A stretch of DNA of 64,000 bases, from assembly GCF_963082495.1 (NCBI RefSeq), contig NZ_CAUJAN010000002.1, positions 372,001 to 436,000 of the forward strand, given 5' to 3'. The notes below the pieces were generated by a model, which made no database searches, had not been told where the DNA came from, and worked only from the letters and a program-made list of their open reading frames with translations. The position numbers and the translations under genes are program-made. This DNA is from Methanobrevibacter sp. V74 (GTDB lineage Archaea > Methanobacteriota > Methanobacteria > Methanobacteriales > Methanobacteriaceae). This document shows, piece after piece, positions 27,495-38,757 of the stretch (position 1 is the first letter of the stretch; every line of letters starts with the position of its first letter).

Positions 27495-29257
27495 CATTCC
27501 TAGAAACTTAAGATTTTTTATTTTTTTTATCATTGTTTATTCATTGAAAATTGCTAATTTACTGATTTATTTTGCTTTAATCAGTTATTATTTATTTTAA
27601 TACTTTATTAATTAATTTTAATTTATTTATATCTAATTTTAATAATTATTAATAGTTTATTTTAAATATTATTAATTATATATATATTTATATAAGTAAT
27701 TAAAGTTTTTTAATCATGAATTTATTTGATTGGGGGTTGGATTGATGTATTCTTATGATAGATTTGTCAAAGATTTTTTCAGTTTATTTGATGTTTTTAT
27801 ATCTGAAAAATATGTAACTGAAGATAATAAGTTTATTAGAGATAGAAAAATGACTCAAAAAGAGTATACAACATTTATTCTTTCTCAAAGAAGCTGTACA
27901 TCTTATATTGAAACGATTAGATTTTTCACAATAGGATTGAATAAGAAGTTTAAAACAATTTCTAGCCAAGGAATTGGAAAACAAAGAATGTTCATTGACC
28001 CAAAAGTTTTTATTGATATGAATGAATCTTTTATTGACCAATTATATGGCAAATATTCCTGGATTTTCAAAATTTAAAGGATATATTGTTAGTGCTTGTG
28101 ATGGAAGTATTATTGATCTTCCCAATGTTACTTTAACACGTGAAGAATTCCCTGTTGGTGATGAAAACCTGTTAAAAGAAAAAAGAATTCGTGCAAGAGT
28201 TTCATGTCTTTTAGACGTTCATTCTAAACATATTTTAACAGCAAAAATTGTTGAAACAACAATAAATGAAGTAGATTTAGCAATTGAACATTTAGAGAAC
28301 TTAAAACAAAGATTAAACATTACAAAATTAATTACCATTTACGATCGAGGATATCCATCAATCGAACTCATGGCAAAAACCATTGATTTAAACTCTAAAT
28401 TTTTAATAAGACTACCAAAAAATGTATTTAGACATTTAATCAAACAAATGAAGACTAATGATGAAATTATAAAAATAAATTTAACAAATAATAGATTAAG
28501 TCATTTTGATGATGAAAATTTAAAAGAAAAAGCAAGAAAGATGGGGCGATTAGAAATTCGCATAGCATTAGTAGATATTGGTAAGAACGAACCTGAAATA
28601 CTTGCAACAAATTTAACATCTGAAGAATTCTCAACAGAAGATTTAAAAGAATTATATGGTAAAAGATGGGCAGTTGAAACTGGATTTGACAGATTAAAAA
28701 ATTTAATCGAAATCGAAGATTTCAGCGGAATTCGAAGAACAATAATCGAACAAGATTTTCACGCCCACATATTCGTTTATAACCTAGCAATGACAATTAA
28801 AAATCATGCAGAAAACAATATAACAAGAATACCCAGAAATAAAGATGAAAAAATAATTTATCAGTCGAATTTCGCAAAAATAACGGGAAACATCTATTTA
28901 TTCTTATTTGACCTAATATTTGAAACGCAAACGAAAAGAGAGCAAATAATCGATTTTATAGTAAAAGAAGCATCTAAAGAACTAATACAATATAAAGAAA
29001 ATCAATACAATAATAAAGAACGAAAAACCCCGGATGTTTATAATAAACATCCAGGAAACAAGAAAAAAAAAACACACTAATCAAATAATTTCACCAAAAA
29101 TTAGTGAGTTTTCACATCTTGTTTAATAGTTCTGTTCACAAATCATATAAAAAACTTACGAAAATCAAATCCTAATCCCAAAATAATATAACAACGTTAT
29201 CAAATAAACAGAATTAATAAAAAATTTCACATGAAAAATCTTAAGTTTCTAGGAATG
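27495..29257 (+). mobile_element. complete IS4-type insertion sequence, 1,763 bp
   Basis: The ends are perfect 24-bp inverted repeats: 27495-27518 (starts cattcctagaaacttaag) and 29234-29257. Both are flanked by the same 9 bp, tcaaatttt, at 27486-27494 and 29258-29266, the target duplication. Unmutated repeats and duplication indicate a recent insertion. It carries one split transposase gene. A half copy of the same family lies at 5430-6198. The 9-bp duplication and the Y-(2)-R-(3)-E-(6)-K motif both point to the IS4 family. Confidence 0.95.
27745..29080 (+). CDS. IS4-type transposase split over two reading frames
   Basis: DDE transposase. Frame 1 runs from ATG 27745 (purine-rich GGGGGTTGG upstream) to TAA at 28075-28077 and holds the N-terminal helical part. 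Frame 2 is open at least from ATG 28022 to 29080 and holds the catalytic core: the first Asp in ACDGS, the second in YDRGYPS, and YGKRWAVETGFDRLK, where Y-x2-R-x3-E-x6-K supplies the Glu. Homology to the half copy at 5.9 kb joins ...LYGKYS to GFSKFKGYIV, so a +1 shift near 28057-28062 would make one protein of about 445 residues. The same +1 offset is present in the diverged half copy. It is either a programmed shift or an inherited defect. Confidence 0.85.
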
Positions 29258-29323
29258 TCAAATTTTAGCTATTTTTATATAATATTAAACATAAAAATTT
29301 AATCACTAATATATGGTGATTAA

Positions 29324-31147
29324 ATGAGAATACTTCTTATTCATTCTGATTATTTAAATTATACAGTAAAAAAAGAAACACCTGTAGCTGAAGAAATTGA
29401 AGAAGCTAAAAAAAAGGGTTCATTTGATGATTCTTTAGTTGTATTTACAGCTGTTGAAAAAGACGACGAAAATAATCCAGAAGGTATTGTTAAAAATTTA
29501 GTTAAAGAAGTTATCAAAACTAATGATCAAGTTAAAGCTGAAAATATAGTCCTGTATCCATATGCTCACTTATCTTCATCATTAAGTTCTCCAAAAGTTG
29601 CTGTTCAAATTTTAAAAGATGTAGAACAAGCATTATTGGATGAAAACTTAACTGTTAAAAGAGTACCTTTCGGATGGTATAAATCATTTGAAATTTCCTG
29701 TAAAGGACATCCATTAAGCGAACTTTCAAGAACAATCACTGCTGATGACGAAGAAACTAAAGTTGAAAGAAAACCTTCTAAATGGCAAATTCTTGAAGGA
29801 GATAAAATCACAGAGATTGATGATTTCAAATTTGAAAACCATGCTTTCAAACAATTAGTTGATTATGAGACCGGTCGTGGAGCATCTGATGAAGGTGAAC
29901 CGCCTCATGTTAAATTAATGAGAGAAAAAGAAATCTGTGATTACGAACCGGCATCTGATGTTGGAAACCTTAGATGGTATCCTAAAGGTAGGTTAATAAG
30001 GGATTTATTAACCGATTATGTTTATAATTTAACTGTTGATCATGGGGCAATGCCAATTGAAACCCCAATTTTCTATGACTTGGACAATGAAGCAATATAT
30101 CAGCATGCTTATAAATTTGGCGAAAGACAATACAGGACAGATACCAAGAAAAACTTAATGCTTAGATTTGCATGTTGTTTTGGTGCATTCCGTGTAATGG
30201 GAGACTCATATTTAACCTGGAAAAACTTACCTGCTAAAGTTTATGAGTTATCAACTTACAGCTTTAGGTTTGAGAAAAAAGGTGAAGTAGTTGGTCTTAA
30301 AAGATTAAGAGCATTTACCATGCCGGATTTTCATTCATTCTGTGCTGATGTGCAGGCTTCCTTAGAAGAATTTTCTGCTCAAACTGATATGTGTATGCAA
30401 ACAGGTAAAGATTTAGAATTAGACTTTGAAGTAATTTTTAGAGCAACCCAAGACTTCTTCGAAGAACATGAAGAATGGATGTATGAAATTGCAAGTAAAT
30501 TCAACAAACCTATTCTTTTGGAAGTTTTGCCTGAAAGACATCATTACTGGACATGTAAAATTGATTTAGCCAATATTGATGCTTTAGGCCGTCCAATTGA
30601 AAATCCTACTGTTCAAATTGATGTTGAAAGTGGTAAAAGATTTGATATCTCTTATCTTGGCGAAGACGGCAAGCAACATAATCCTGCTATTTTGCATTGT
30701 TCACCAACAGGAAGTATCGAAAGAGTTCTATGTGCAATGCTTGAAAAAACAGCAATGGAAATTAATGAGAAATCTCCAATGTTACCATTATGGTTAAGTC
30801 CTATTCAAGCTCGTGTAATCACTGTCGGAGAATCACATAAGGAGTTTGCAGAAGATATATATGAACAGATAAATACTGCAAAAATCCGTGTCGACATTGA
30901 TGATAGGGACGAAAGTGTAGGTAAAAAAATCAGGAATGCGGCTAAGGAATGGATACCGTATATCTTTGTTGTTGGAGATAAAGAAGTTGAAACTGGTAAA
31001 TTCCAAGTGACTGTTCGTGAAACCGGTGAAAAAGTCGATATGACTGTCGATGAATTAATAGATGAAATTAATCAAAAAACTATTGGCAAACCATTTAGAA
31101 GATTACCTTTACCAAAAGATATCTCAAGAAGAATCAACTTCCAATAG
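29324..31147 (+). CDS. thrS: threonyl-tRNA synthetase, archaeal type
   Basis: 607 residues. The N-terminal 140 (begins [13 protein letters not shown]) are the archaea-specific editing domain related to D-aminoacyl-tRNA deacylase, which clears Ser-tRNA(Thr). The class II core follows: motif 2 around [33 protein letters not shown], zinc-site Cys/His in RFACCFG and later HYW, and motif 3 with [10 protein letters not shown]. The anticodon-binding domain ends the protein (ARVITVG..., [14 protein letters not shown]). GGTGAT precedes the ATG. The promoter lies between the insertion element and the gene (only 57 bp after the target duplication). Confidence 0.96.
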   Translation: MRILLIHSDYLNYTVKKETPVAEEIEEAKKKGSFDDSLVVFTAVEKDDENNPEGIVKNLVKEVIKTNDQVKAENIVLYPYAHLSSSLSSPKVAVQILKDVEQALLDENLTVKRVPFGWYKSFEISCKGHPLSELSRTITADDEETKVERKPSKWQILEGDKITEIDDFKFENHAFKQLVDYETGRGASDEGEPPHVKLMREKEICDYEPASDVGNLRWYPKGRLIRDLLTDYVYNLTVDHGAMPIETPIFYDLDNEAIYQHAYKFGERQYRTDTKKNLMLRFACCFGAFRVMGDSYLTWKNLPAKVYELSTYSFRFEKKGEVVGLKRLRAFTMPDFHSFCADVQASLEEFSAQTDMCMQTGKDLELDFEVIFRATQDFFEEHEEWMYEIASKFNKPILLEVLPERHHYWTCKIDLANIDALGRPIENPTVQIDVESGKRFDISYLGEDGKQHNPAILHCSPTGSIERVLCAMLEKTAMEINEKSPMLPLWLSPIQARVITVGESHKEFAEDIYEQINTAKIRVDIDDRDESVGKKIRNAAKEWIPYIFVVGDKEVETGKFQVTVRETGEKVDMTVDELIDEINQKTIGKPFRRLPLPKDISRRINFQ

Positions 31148-31190
31148 TTTATTACAAATAAAAATTATAATATAATATGGAGGAAATTTA

Positions 31191-32438
31191 ATGGACCCAA
31201 TGTATAGAATAGGAGAAGCTCTTATTGGAGACGGCCCAGAATTAGCACACATTGATTTACTAATTGGTGATAAACAAGGGCCTGTTGGTCAAGCATTTGC
31301 AAATGGTTTATCCAATTTATCTGTAGGCCACACTCCACTAACTAGTGTAATTAGACCTAATTTAATGACAAAACCAGCTACTTTAATTATTCCTAAAGTA
31401 AGTGTTGGAGATTTAGACGATGCAAGTAAAATATTTGGACCTGCACAAACAGCTGTTGCAAGAGCGGTAGCAGATGCGGTAGCAGATGGATACATTCCAA
31501 TGGATATTGTAGAAGACATTGTTATTAATGTTAGTGTATTTATTGATCCCTCTGCAAAAGATTTCCGTAAAATCTACCAATACAATTATGGGGCAACCAA
31601 ATTAGCAATCAGAAGAGCTATGGAAAACTACCCATCAATTGAAAAAGTACTTGCAGAAAAAGACCGTGGAACTCACCCAATCATGGGATTCAAAGTCAAA
31701 AAACTCTGGAGTCCACCATACTTACAAGTTGCACTTGATCTTGATAACGAACAAGTAATGGAAAAAATTATCAACGATTTGCCTGATAATGACAGAATAC
31801 TCCTTGAAGCAGGTACGCCCCTTGTTAAGAAGTTCGGTGTTGGAATTATTGGAAAGATCAGAGCTTTACGTCCAGATGCATTCATTATTGCCGATTTAAA
31901 AACTTTAGATGTAGGTCGTGTTGAAGTTAAAATGGCAGCTGATGAAACTGCAGATGCTGTGGCAATTTCTGGTCTGGGTACTGTTGAATCAATTGCTAAA
32001 GCTATTCATGAAACTCAAAAACAAGGTATTTACTCAATTCTTGATATGATGAATGTAGCAGAATTTGAGCAAAAATTAGCTAAATTACCTGAAGACTTAA
32101 AACCAGACATTGTATTATTACACAGAAATGTTGATATGGAAACCTACAGAGCAGAACACGGTGAAGACACTAGTGATATGACCGAATGGGGTAATATTAA
32201 AGATATCAAAGCATCACTTGGTGAAAAAGGTTTAATCGCTGTTGCTGGTGGAATCAAACCTAATAATGTTAAAGAAGCCATTGATAAAGGTGCAAACATT
32301 ATTATTGCTGGTAGGTACATTATTGGTTCAAGAGATGTAAGAAGAGCTGCACAAGACTTCTTAGAACATTTTGACCCAGATCCAGACAACATGAGACTTG
32401 CAATGGATGAAGACGAAAACATTGAAGTAAAAGAGTAA
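31191..32438 (+). CDS. fae-hps: bifunctional formaldehyde-activating enzyme / 3-hexulose-6-phosphate synthase
   Basis: 415 residues. The N-terminal 165 are Fae ([21 protein letters not shown], then [12 protein letters not shown]), which joins formaldehyde to tetrahydromethanopterin. The C-terminal part (from [18 protein letters not shown]) is Hps, a TIM-barrel enzyme of the OMP-decarboxylase group with [12 protein letters not shown] and [10 protein letters not shown]. In methanogens lacking an oxidative pentose pathway this fusion makes ribulose-5-phosphate for nucleotides while trapping the formaldehyde released. GGAGG stands before the ATG. A strong hairpin terminator follows. Confidence 0.95.
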   Translation: MDPMYRIGEALIGDGPELAHIDLLIGDKQGPVGQAFANGLSNLSVGHTPLTSVIRPNLMTKPATLIIPKVSVGDLDDASKIFGPAQTAVARAVADAVADGYIPMDIVEDIVINVSVFIDPSAKDFRKIYQYNYGATKLAIRRAMENYPSIEKVLAEKDRGTHPIMGFKVKKLWSPPYLQVALDLDNEQVMEKIINDLPDNDRILLEAGTPLVKKFGVGIIGKIRALRPDAFIIADLKTLDVGRVEVKMAADETADAVAISGLGTVESIAKAIHETQKQGIYSILDMMNVAEFEQKLAKLPEDLKPDIVLLHRNVDMETYRAEHGEDTSDMTEWGNIKDIKASLGEKGLIAVAGGIKPNNVKEAIDKGANIIIAGRYIIGSRDVRRAAQDFLEHFDPDPDNMRLAMDEDENIEVKE

Positions 32439-32477
32439 ATTAGGCAAATTTCTAATTTACATTCTATTTTTTTTTAA
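32435..32477 (+). terminator. hairpin terminator after fae-hps
   Basis: gtaaattag (32435-32443) and ctaatttac (32452-32460) form a perfect 9-bp stem overlapping the stop codon, with T-rich sequence downstream including a run of nine T. Confidence 0.8.
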
Positions 32478-32489
32478 GGTGTATTTTTC

Positions 32490-32771
32490 ATGGGATTTTG
32501 TAATTCATGCGGAAGACCAATCGTAAAAGAAGATTATGGAACCAATAAAGATGGTAGTCTAAATAATGAGTTCTGTAAGGATTGTTATCATAATGGTGAA
32601 TACACAGAACCAGATATAACATTAGAAGAGATGATTGTTAGAAAAACAAAAGAAATGATGGAAAAAAATCCTAGACTTGCTGAAACCCAAGCAACCGGTA
32701 TAACTGCAATGTTTATTCCAGGATTAAAAAGATGGAATCCAGAGTTTCAAGATGATTACAAAACTCTTTAG
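32490..32771 (+). CDS. zinc-ribbon protein
   Basis: 93 residues. The first half is a zinc ribbon: CNSCGRPI near the start and FCKDCY about 25 residues later supply four Cys. The spacing and the G-K-DYGTN-DGS-NNEFC pattern match the 'putative zinc ribbon' family (PF12674 type) found in archaea and bacteria. The second half is helical (LEEMIVRKTKEMMEKNP) and ends with a tryptophan-containing tail. Role unknown. Its end overlaps the convergent coiled-coil gene by 4 bp. Confidence 0.8.
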   Translation: MGFCNSCGRPIVKEDYGTNKDGSLNNEFCKDCYHNGEYTEPDITLEEMIVRKTKEMMEKNPRLAETQATGITAMFIPGLKRWNPEFQDDYKTL

Positions 32772-33610
32772 GATCTGTTTAGTATAAATTCTTTAACTCT
32801 ACTGGCTATATAATCATCACGAGTTTGATTAGATTTAATATTGTATAATTCTTCTTGCAAATCATTGAATTTGTCAACCAAATCATTATATTCTAGAAGT
32901 AGAGAATCATAATCTTTTTCTAAATTTTCATTCATTTCAAAGATTTCAGCATAGCTAGTTTTTGTATTTAAATTTTCTTGTTTTAAAATGTCATATTTAT
33001 TTGAAACTTTATTGTAACTGTCATGAATTGATTCACGTTCTTCTTTGAGATTAGAACACTTGTTTTTAAGGTTTTTATTTTCTTCTTTTATGTTAGTATA
33101 CTTTGCTTTCAAGTTTTCATTTTCAGTTTTAATATTGACAAATTTATTTTTTAAGTTTTCATTTTCAACGATTAACTTAGAATGCTTGTCTTTAATAGTT
33201 TCATTTTCTTTTTTTAAATTATCTTGATGTAAATTTTCATATTTACTTTCCATTTCACTTAAAGCATTAGTTTGCTTTAATAATTTTGCTTTAAGGGTTT
33301 CGATTTCTTTTTCGTATTCTAAATTGGTTGAGTCTCTACCCTCTTTTAATTGTTTTTCCAATTCCTTCACATCCTCAACATGTAAGTAATTAGCTATCTT
33401 TAAAAACTCGTTTTCTTTTTCTCTATTTTCAAATTCTTTAATTTCAGAATTTGGGATAATCAAAACATTTTCTTTGTTTTCGTAGATGTCTTCGTTTTTC
33501 GGTACTGTAATTTGGATTTGTTCTGTGATATATTTCTTTTTCTCACCACTTTTGAGTGTTCTATTATATTCTCTTGAATATTTTTTTACAATGCCTTTTC
33601 CGACTTTCAT
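32768..33610 (-). CDS. long coiled-coil protein of unknown function
   Basis: 280 residues. The first 80 are a basic beta-rich head (GKGIVKKYSREYNRTLKSG). Residues of about 85-265 form an almost unbroken coiled coil with heptad-like repeats of 'ENENLKxKxxNIKxE' (four near-copies spaced by about 14 residues). The end is short and basic. There are no membrane segments. It is transcribed away from the CobN-like gene, and a role as a structural or scaffold protein is the most one can infer. Confidence 0.75.
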   Translation of the reverse strand: MKVGKGIVKKYSREYNRTLKSGEKKKYITEQIQITVPKNEDIYENKENVLIIPNSEIKEFENREKENEFLKIANYLHVEDVKELEKQLKEGRDSTNLEYEKEIETLKAKLLKQTNALSEMESKYENLHQDNLKKENETIKDKHSKLIVENENLKNKFVNIKTENENLKAKYTNIKEENKNLKNKCSNLKEERESIHDSYNKVSNKYDILKQENLNTKTSYAEIFEMNENLEKDYDSLLLEYNDLVDKFNDLQEELYNIKSNQTRDDYIASRVKEFILNRS

Positions 33611-33791
33611 ATTATCTCCAGTTTATCAATATTCTATGTTTTGATTTTTAGATGTAATAAATATTTTGTAGAACCTTTTCATCATGAGTATTACTTTTTT
33701 GTCCAGATTAGTAATAATTATATCTAAATACTTATTAATTTAATTATTATAAATTATAAAATATATATTAAAAAAATTATTGGGGTATTGT

Positions 33792-36700
33792 ATGAATAAA
33801 AAATATATTTTTATAATGTTGTTATTATTGTTTTTATGTTTGCAAGTAAATTTTGCTGAAACATCTAATGATAATATAACTTTAGATGAAAATACTCAAG
33901 AGGATTTAGAAGATATTAACCCGCCAGACAAAACGATATTTATTATTTCAGATACTCCTGGGACAAACATTGTTGATTATGCTTGTGAGGAACTCTATAA
34001 TAAAGATAATTTGTCCGGGTTTAATATTGTTTTGAGAAGTGGTGAACAAGTAAAAGGCATGAAGGAGGAAGAGTTGCATTCATTATTTGTTAACTCTGAT
34101 GCATTCATTGGTGAATGGATAAGTACAGATGTCGATTCTGTTTTAACAAATTTATTGGGCAAATATCCGGAATTATCTCATAAAGAACTATTTTTAATAC
34201 TGGAACTTCCTTCTGGTAATTTAAATTCTGGTTCAACTTCATTAAACTTGATTAGAAACAATACTATAAACTATAATAAAATATTTGCCTCAAATACTAA
34301 TGATGAATTAATAGATTATTTCAATCATACCAAAAGAGGAACGTCTTATGTTAATGTTAACAATTATATTACAAATGAAGGATATAAATTTAACAGTATT
34401 TTAAATCAGTTAGTTCTCTATAAAGACCTAAACGATAAAAATAATCTTAAAAATCAAATTTTATACACTTTGAATCTTATTGGTTATAATTTTTCTTATA
34501 ATGTTCCTGATTTCACAGGCAGTAAAAATTATGGGATTTATCGTGATAGGTGGTACTCTTTAGAAGAGTATATGAGTGTATTTTTCGATGCTTCGAGGAT
34601 ACGGACTGTAGGAATTTTAGAAAGTACAATGTATATTGCATCTCAACAGTTACATCCAACAATTTCAATCATTGAATCATTAGAATCAAAGGGATATAAT
34701 GTTATTCCAGTTTATGCAGCTGGAGGATCAGCAGAACAATTACGAGTGATGGTTGAATCATGGACTAGTGCAGGTAGTGATATAGGTGGGTTTTTATTAA
34801 ATTCTTCAAATTATGATACATATGTTGATGCAATCGTGTCTATGGTTGCATATGGTGTTGGCGGTGAAAATTTCACAAAAGCAACAGATTTTTTTGAAAA
34901 AGTTGGAGTGCCTGTTTTTAGGTCAGTTCATTCAGATTATGTATCAAATGAGATGTGGGAGTTAGGATCCACAGGTCTTACAACAGAACGTAGTGATAAA
35001 TGGTGGCATATTACTATTGCTGAGACTCAGGGTATTATAGATGCAACTTTTGTTGGAGGTCAAGATTACTACATTTCAAATTTAACCGGTGCTAGAATCG
35101 TTACTTATATTCCTTATGAACGGAATGTTGATTTGTTAACTGATAGAATTGATTCATGGGTTGATTTAAAATACACTCCAAATGCTGATAAATTATTATC
35201 TATTATTTATTATAACTATCCTCCAGGAAAACAAAATATTGGTTCTAGTTACCTGAATTCAATAACAAGTATTTACAATATTCTTCATGTTTTAAAAAAT
35301 GCAGGTTATAATGTTGGACAATTGCCTTCAAGTGTTGATGAACTTGAAAATTTAATGCTTAAGTGTGGTATCAATGTAGCTACTTGGGCACCGGGAGAGC
35401 TTGAAAAATTAGCCAACCAATCAGGAATTACCCTTTTATCAGTTGATGAGTATACTGCTTGGTTTAATTCTCTAGATGAGATTGTTAAAATACAAGTTAC
35501 TCAAGGTCCGGTTGCTTATATTGGGGAACTTTCAAGAAGGGCCGTTGAGTTAAATTATACTGTAACTATTGGAGATACGATTGATGATTGGTATAATCAG
35601 GTTGTTGCGCTTCTTCCTGAAAAGAATCTAGATGGATCTAAAAGTATTTTAACCAATATTGTCAATGCTTTAAAGAGATATACCTCAACACGTGATGATA
35701 GTTATTTTATTTTATTTAAAAAATACTTTGAAAAATTTAAAAGTTTAAATATTTCAGGTTTAAATGGCTGGGGTGATGCGCCAGGTAATGTAATGGTTGT
35801 TAATAGAAATGGCAGTGATTATTTCGTTATCCCTGGTTTAACTTATGGTAATATTTTCATTGCTCCTGAACCTCAAAGAGGATGGGAATCCGATATTGAA
35901 AACTTATATCATTGTACTGCTGTTGCTCCAACTCATCAATATTTGGCCGCTTACTATTATATGCAAAATAAATACGATAATGCAATGATATTTGTTGGAA
36001 GGCATGCCACTCATGAGTGGCTGCCCGGCAAAGAGATTTTACTTTCAGTCACTGATTATGGTTCTGTTGTTGTCGGGGATGTTCCACAGTTATATTTCTA
36101 TATTGCCGATGGTCTTGCCGAAGCCATTCAAGCTAAAAGAAGAGGTTTTGCGGTAATTATTTCACACTTAACTTCTCCAATGTCTTATACTCATGTATAT
36201 GGTAATTTATCTGTCATGGCCAATAATTTAAATAATCCTGAATTGCTTCGCCAGTTAATCATCAGCAATGATTATTCTACTAATTTGGGGTTAACAAAAG
36301 AAGAGGTTCAAACAATAGATGATAATTTGATTATGGATAAGGTAAATAACTTCTTAAAAACAATGCAATCAACATTATATCCATTAGGACTTCATGCACT
36401 AGGTCAAGCTTGGAGTGATGATGATATTGCAAGTACAGTATCAGCCATGTTATCTTATAATTATGTACTCGAAAATAATCAAGGAGTGTTGAATTTATTT
36501 GATGAGCTATCAGATTATTATTATTCCCGCGGGTATAATGATTTAAATGTATTGCAAAGAGAAGCAATCTTAAATAAATCCTATGACATTGTCAATGCAT
36601 TAATTTATTGGGATACTCAAAAAGTTTATGAGTTATTAGTATCACAAGACTCTAAATTCGACAATCCTATATTTTTAGCATGTTTGGAGTTAGGTAAAAA

Positions 36701-38756
36701 ATATATTGAGTTAATTAAGTTTTCCGTCGGCAATGAATTAAATGCAATGCTTGATGGATTAAATGGGAGATACATTCCAGTTGGTGAAGGAGGAGAGTTG
36801 GTTATAAAACCGGCTATTCTTCCAACAGGCAATAACATGTTCCAAGACCAATCAAGCGAACTTCCAACAATGGAGGCTTGGGATTATGCTAAAACTTTAG
36901 CTTTATTAACTCTCGCTGGATTAAATGATACGACTGAAAAGATTATAATGGGAATTTGGTGTGTAGAAACAGCAAGAGATGACGGAGCTCTTGTTTCAAC
37001 AGTTTTATATTTATTGGGCATGAAACCAGTTTGGACAAATTCGTCAAGTGCGGGTTTTGATGATGAAGGAAACCCAACAGGTAAAAAGGTAAGTTCAATG
37101 CCTGAAGTAATTAAACTGAATAATTTAATTCGTCCTAATGGTTGGAGTAAAAAAAGAATTGATGTAACTGTAATCACTAGTGGATTATTTAGAGATTTGT
37201 ATTCTTCACAAGCTATTTTAATGGATAATGCATTTCGTGTATCACTTGCAAGATCATACTTCGCAATAATTAGAAATTCCACATTAATGAACTCAGAAAA
37301 TGGTATATATTTAAGAGAAGCTCTTGAAGGAGTAATGGAAAGTATTAATTATTATGGGGTTTCTTCAGAGGCATTGAAAAATAATTATGTAGCTCAACAT
37401 TGGATAGAAGATACTTTATACTATAAAAGTGTAGGATATAATTCTACTTACGCAGGTGAATGTGCTATAACAAGGATATTTGCACCGCCAAATGGGGATT
37501 ATGGTGCAGGAATATCAAAATTAGTATCGATGTCATGGACATGGAATGATACAAGCGAATTGGCTGATTTTTATCTTGGAAGAATGGGCAATATGTACTC
37601 TAAGAAGTATTGGGGAGATACAAATCCATTAGTTTTCTTAAGAGCACTATCAAACTCAGACACAATTGTAGCTAGTCGTAATACAAACCAGTATGGAGTT
37701 TTGGATAATGATGACTTCTTTGATTATTGGGGAGGTTTGTCAATGACTGTAGAAAAAATTTTAGGTAAAGCTCCAAAATTCAATGTATTGATGTATGCTG
37801 ATAAAAATAATGCATATATTTCATCATTGGAGGAAGTAATGTATAAAGAAATTGCTGCAAGATATGATAATCCTGAATGGATCAGTGGAATGATGAAAGA
37901 AGGTTATAGTGGAGCTCGTTATATGTCAAATAAATTTATAAGTAATTTACAGGGCTGGCAAGTAACAAGACCATCTGCAGTTTCTGATGACTTATGGAAT
38001 AGGATTTATAATACTTATTACAAGGATAAATATGGAATTGGTGTTAAAGATTGGTTAATGAAGGGTAATAATGCTTATTCACTTATTTCAATGAGCGGAA
38101 CAATGCTTACAACAATACATAAAGGTTATTGGAATGCAGATGATGAAATTATTAGGGATATAGCAAATACCTGGGCTCAAGCAACAGTTCAAAATGGTGT
38201 GGCATGTTGCGATTGTAGTTGTGGTAATATTGCAATGATGCAATGGGCTGTACAATATGTAAATCCTGATATTCTGGCTCAATTGCTTCCAAAACTATAT
38301 GACGCAACTAAAAATCCAAAATTTAAAAACAATACTCAATCAACACAACCTCCAGAAAGTGATACAAATGAAAATCAAAAAGAAGCTTCAACTCAAAATC
38401 CAGTGGAGGGTTCAAATTCCTCTTCAACAATAAAAACTAATTCAACTACAACTACAACTCAAACTAATGCTCAAAATGGTGAAAATGGATATGGTGAAGC
38501 ATTTTCAAATGTTGGTGAAAATTCACAATCTCCTCAGGCAGGACAATCCTCTTTGGAAGGTGCTGATGTTAAAAAATCAGTTGAAATCAATCCAATTACT
38601 TCACAATCAGCTAGTGAAGTTGGTTTGTCTGTTTTAGCAGTATTAGCAATTTTGTGCTTAATCATGGTCGTTGCAGTTGGATACTTTAGAGATAGCGATA
38701 AATCTAATAGAAATCAAGATTTAGATAATCTCTTCAATGAAAAATTAGGTGATTAA
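33792..38756 (+). CDS. secreted, membrane-anchored CobN-like chelatase subunit
   Basis: 1,654 residues. CobN is the large, metal- and tetrapyrrole-binding subunit of cobaltochelatase, normally cytosolic. This one has a signal peptide (MNKKYIFIMLLLLFLCLQ...) and a C-terminal membrane helix (about 1608-1632) after a Ser/Thr/Asn/Gln-rich stalk, so the body lies outside the membrane. CobN hallmarks are present: GWGDAPGNVMV near 659, then YHCTAVAPTHQY, and VGRHATHEWLPGKE at about 735-748. Near the end is an unusual CCDCSC cluster (C1472, C1473, C1475, C1477). ATG 33792 has GGGG upstream; TTG 33780 is less likely. The next three genes follow tightly as an operon. No ATPase partners (CobS/CobT or ChlI/ChlD) are nearby. 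Confidence 0.88.
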   Translation: MNKKYIFIMLLLLFLCLQVNFAETSNDNITLDENTQEDLEDINPPDKTIFIISDTPGTNIVDYACEELYNKDNLSGFNIVLRSGEQVKGMKEEELHSLFVNSDAFIGEWISTDVDSVLTNLLGKYPELSHKELFLILELPSGNLNSGSTSLNLIRNNTINYNKIFASNTNDELIDYFNHTKRGTSYVNVNNYITNEGYKFNSILNQLVLYKDLNDKNNLKNQILYTLNLIGYNFSYNVPDFTGSKNYGIYRDRWYSLEEYMSVFFDASRIRTVGILESTMYIASQQLHPTISIIESLESKGYNVIPVYAAGGSAEQLRVMVESWTSAGSDIGGFLLNSSNYDTYVDAIVSMVAYGVGGENFTKATDFFEKVGVPVFRSVHSDYVSNEMWELGSTGLTTERSDKWWHITIAETQGIIDATFVGGQDYYISNLTGARIVTYIPYERNVDLLTDRIDSWVDLKYTPNADKLLSIIYYNYPPGKQNIGSSYLNSITSIYNILHVLKNAGYNVGQLPSSVDELENLMLKCGINVATWAPGELEKLANQSGITLLSVDEYTAWFNSLDEIVKIQVTQGPVAYIGELSRRAVELNYTVTIGDTIDDWYNQVVALLPEKNLDGSKSILTNIVNALKRYTSTRDDSYFILFKKYFEKFKSLNISGLNGWGDAPGNVMVVNRNGSDYFVIPGLTYGNIFIAPEPQRGWESDIENLYHCTAVAPTHQYLAAYYYMQNKYDNAMIFVGRHATHEWLPGKEILLSVTDYGSVVVGDVPQLYFYIADGLAEAIQAKRRGFAVIISHLTSPMSYTHVYGNLSVMANNLNNPELLRQLIISNDYSTNLGLTKEEVQTIDDNLIMDKVNNFLKTMQSTLYPLGLHALGQAWSDDDIASTVSAMLSYNYVLENNQGVLNLFDELSDYYYSRGYNDLNVLQREAILNKSYDIVNALIYWDTQKVYELLVSQDSKFDNPIFLACLELGKKYIELIKFSVGNELNAMLDGLNGRYIPVGEGGELVIKPAILPTGNNMFQDQSSELPTMEAWDYAKTLALLTLAGLNDTTEKIIMGIWCVETARDDGALVSTVLYLLGMKPVWTNSSSAGFDDEGNPTGKKVSSMPEVIKLNNLIRPNGWSKKRIDVTVITSGLFRDLYSSQAILMDNAFRVSLARSYFAIIRNSTLMNSENGIYLREALEGVMESINYYGVSSEALKNNYVAQHWIEDTLYYKSVGYNSTYAGECAITRIFAPPNGDYGAGISKLVSMSWTWNDTSELADFYLGRMGNMYSKKYWGDTNPLVFLRALSNSDTIVASRNTNQYGVLDNDDFFDYWGGLSMTVEKILGKAPKFNVLMYADKNNAYISSLEEVMYKEIAARYDNPEWISGMMKEGYSGARYMSNKFISNLQGWQVTRPSAVSDDLWNRIYNTYYKDKYGIGVKDWLMKGNNAYSLISMSGTMLTTIHKGYWNADDEIIRDIANTWAQATVQNGVACCDCSCGNIAMMQWAVQYVNPDILAQLLPKLYDATKNPKFKNNTQSTQPPESDTNENQKEASTQNPVEGSNSSSTIKTNSTTTTTQTNAQNGENGYGEAFSNVGENSQSPQAGQSSLEGADVKKSVEINPITSQSASEVGLSVLAVLAILCLIMVVAVGYFRDSDKSNRNQDLDNLFNEKLGD

Positions 38757-38757
38757 T

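Noticed and set aside
28058-28059. Simple one-base insertion explaining the split transposase
   Set aside because: Alignment with the half copy at 5.6 kb shows no length difference at this place and the same +1 offset in both, so an insertion unique to the complete copy is not supported.
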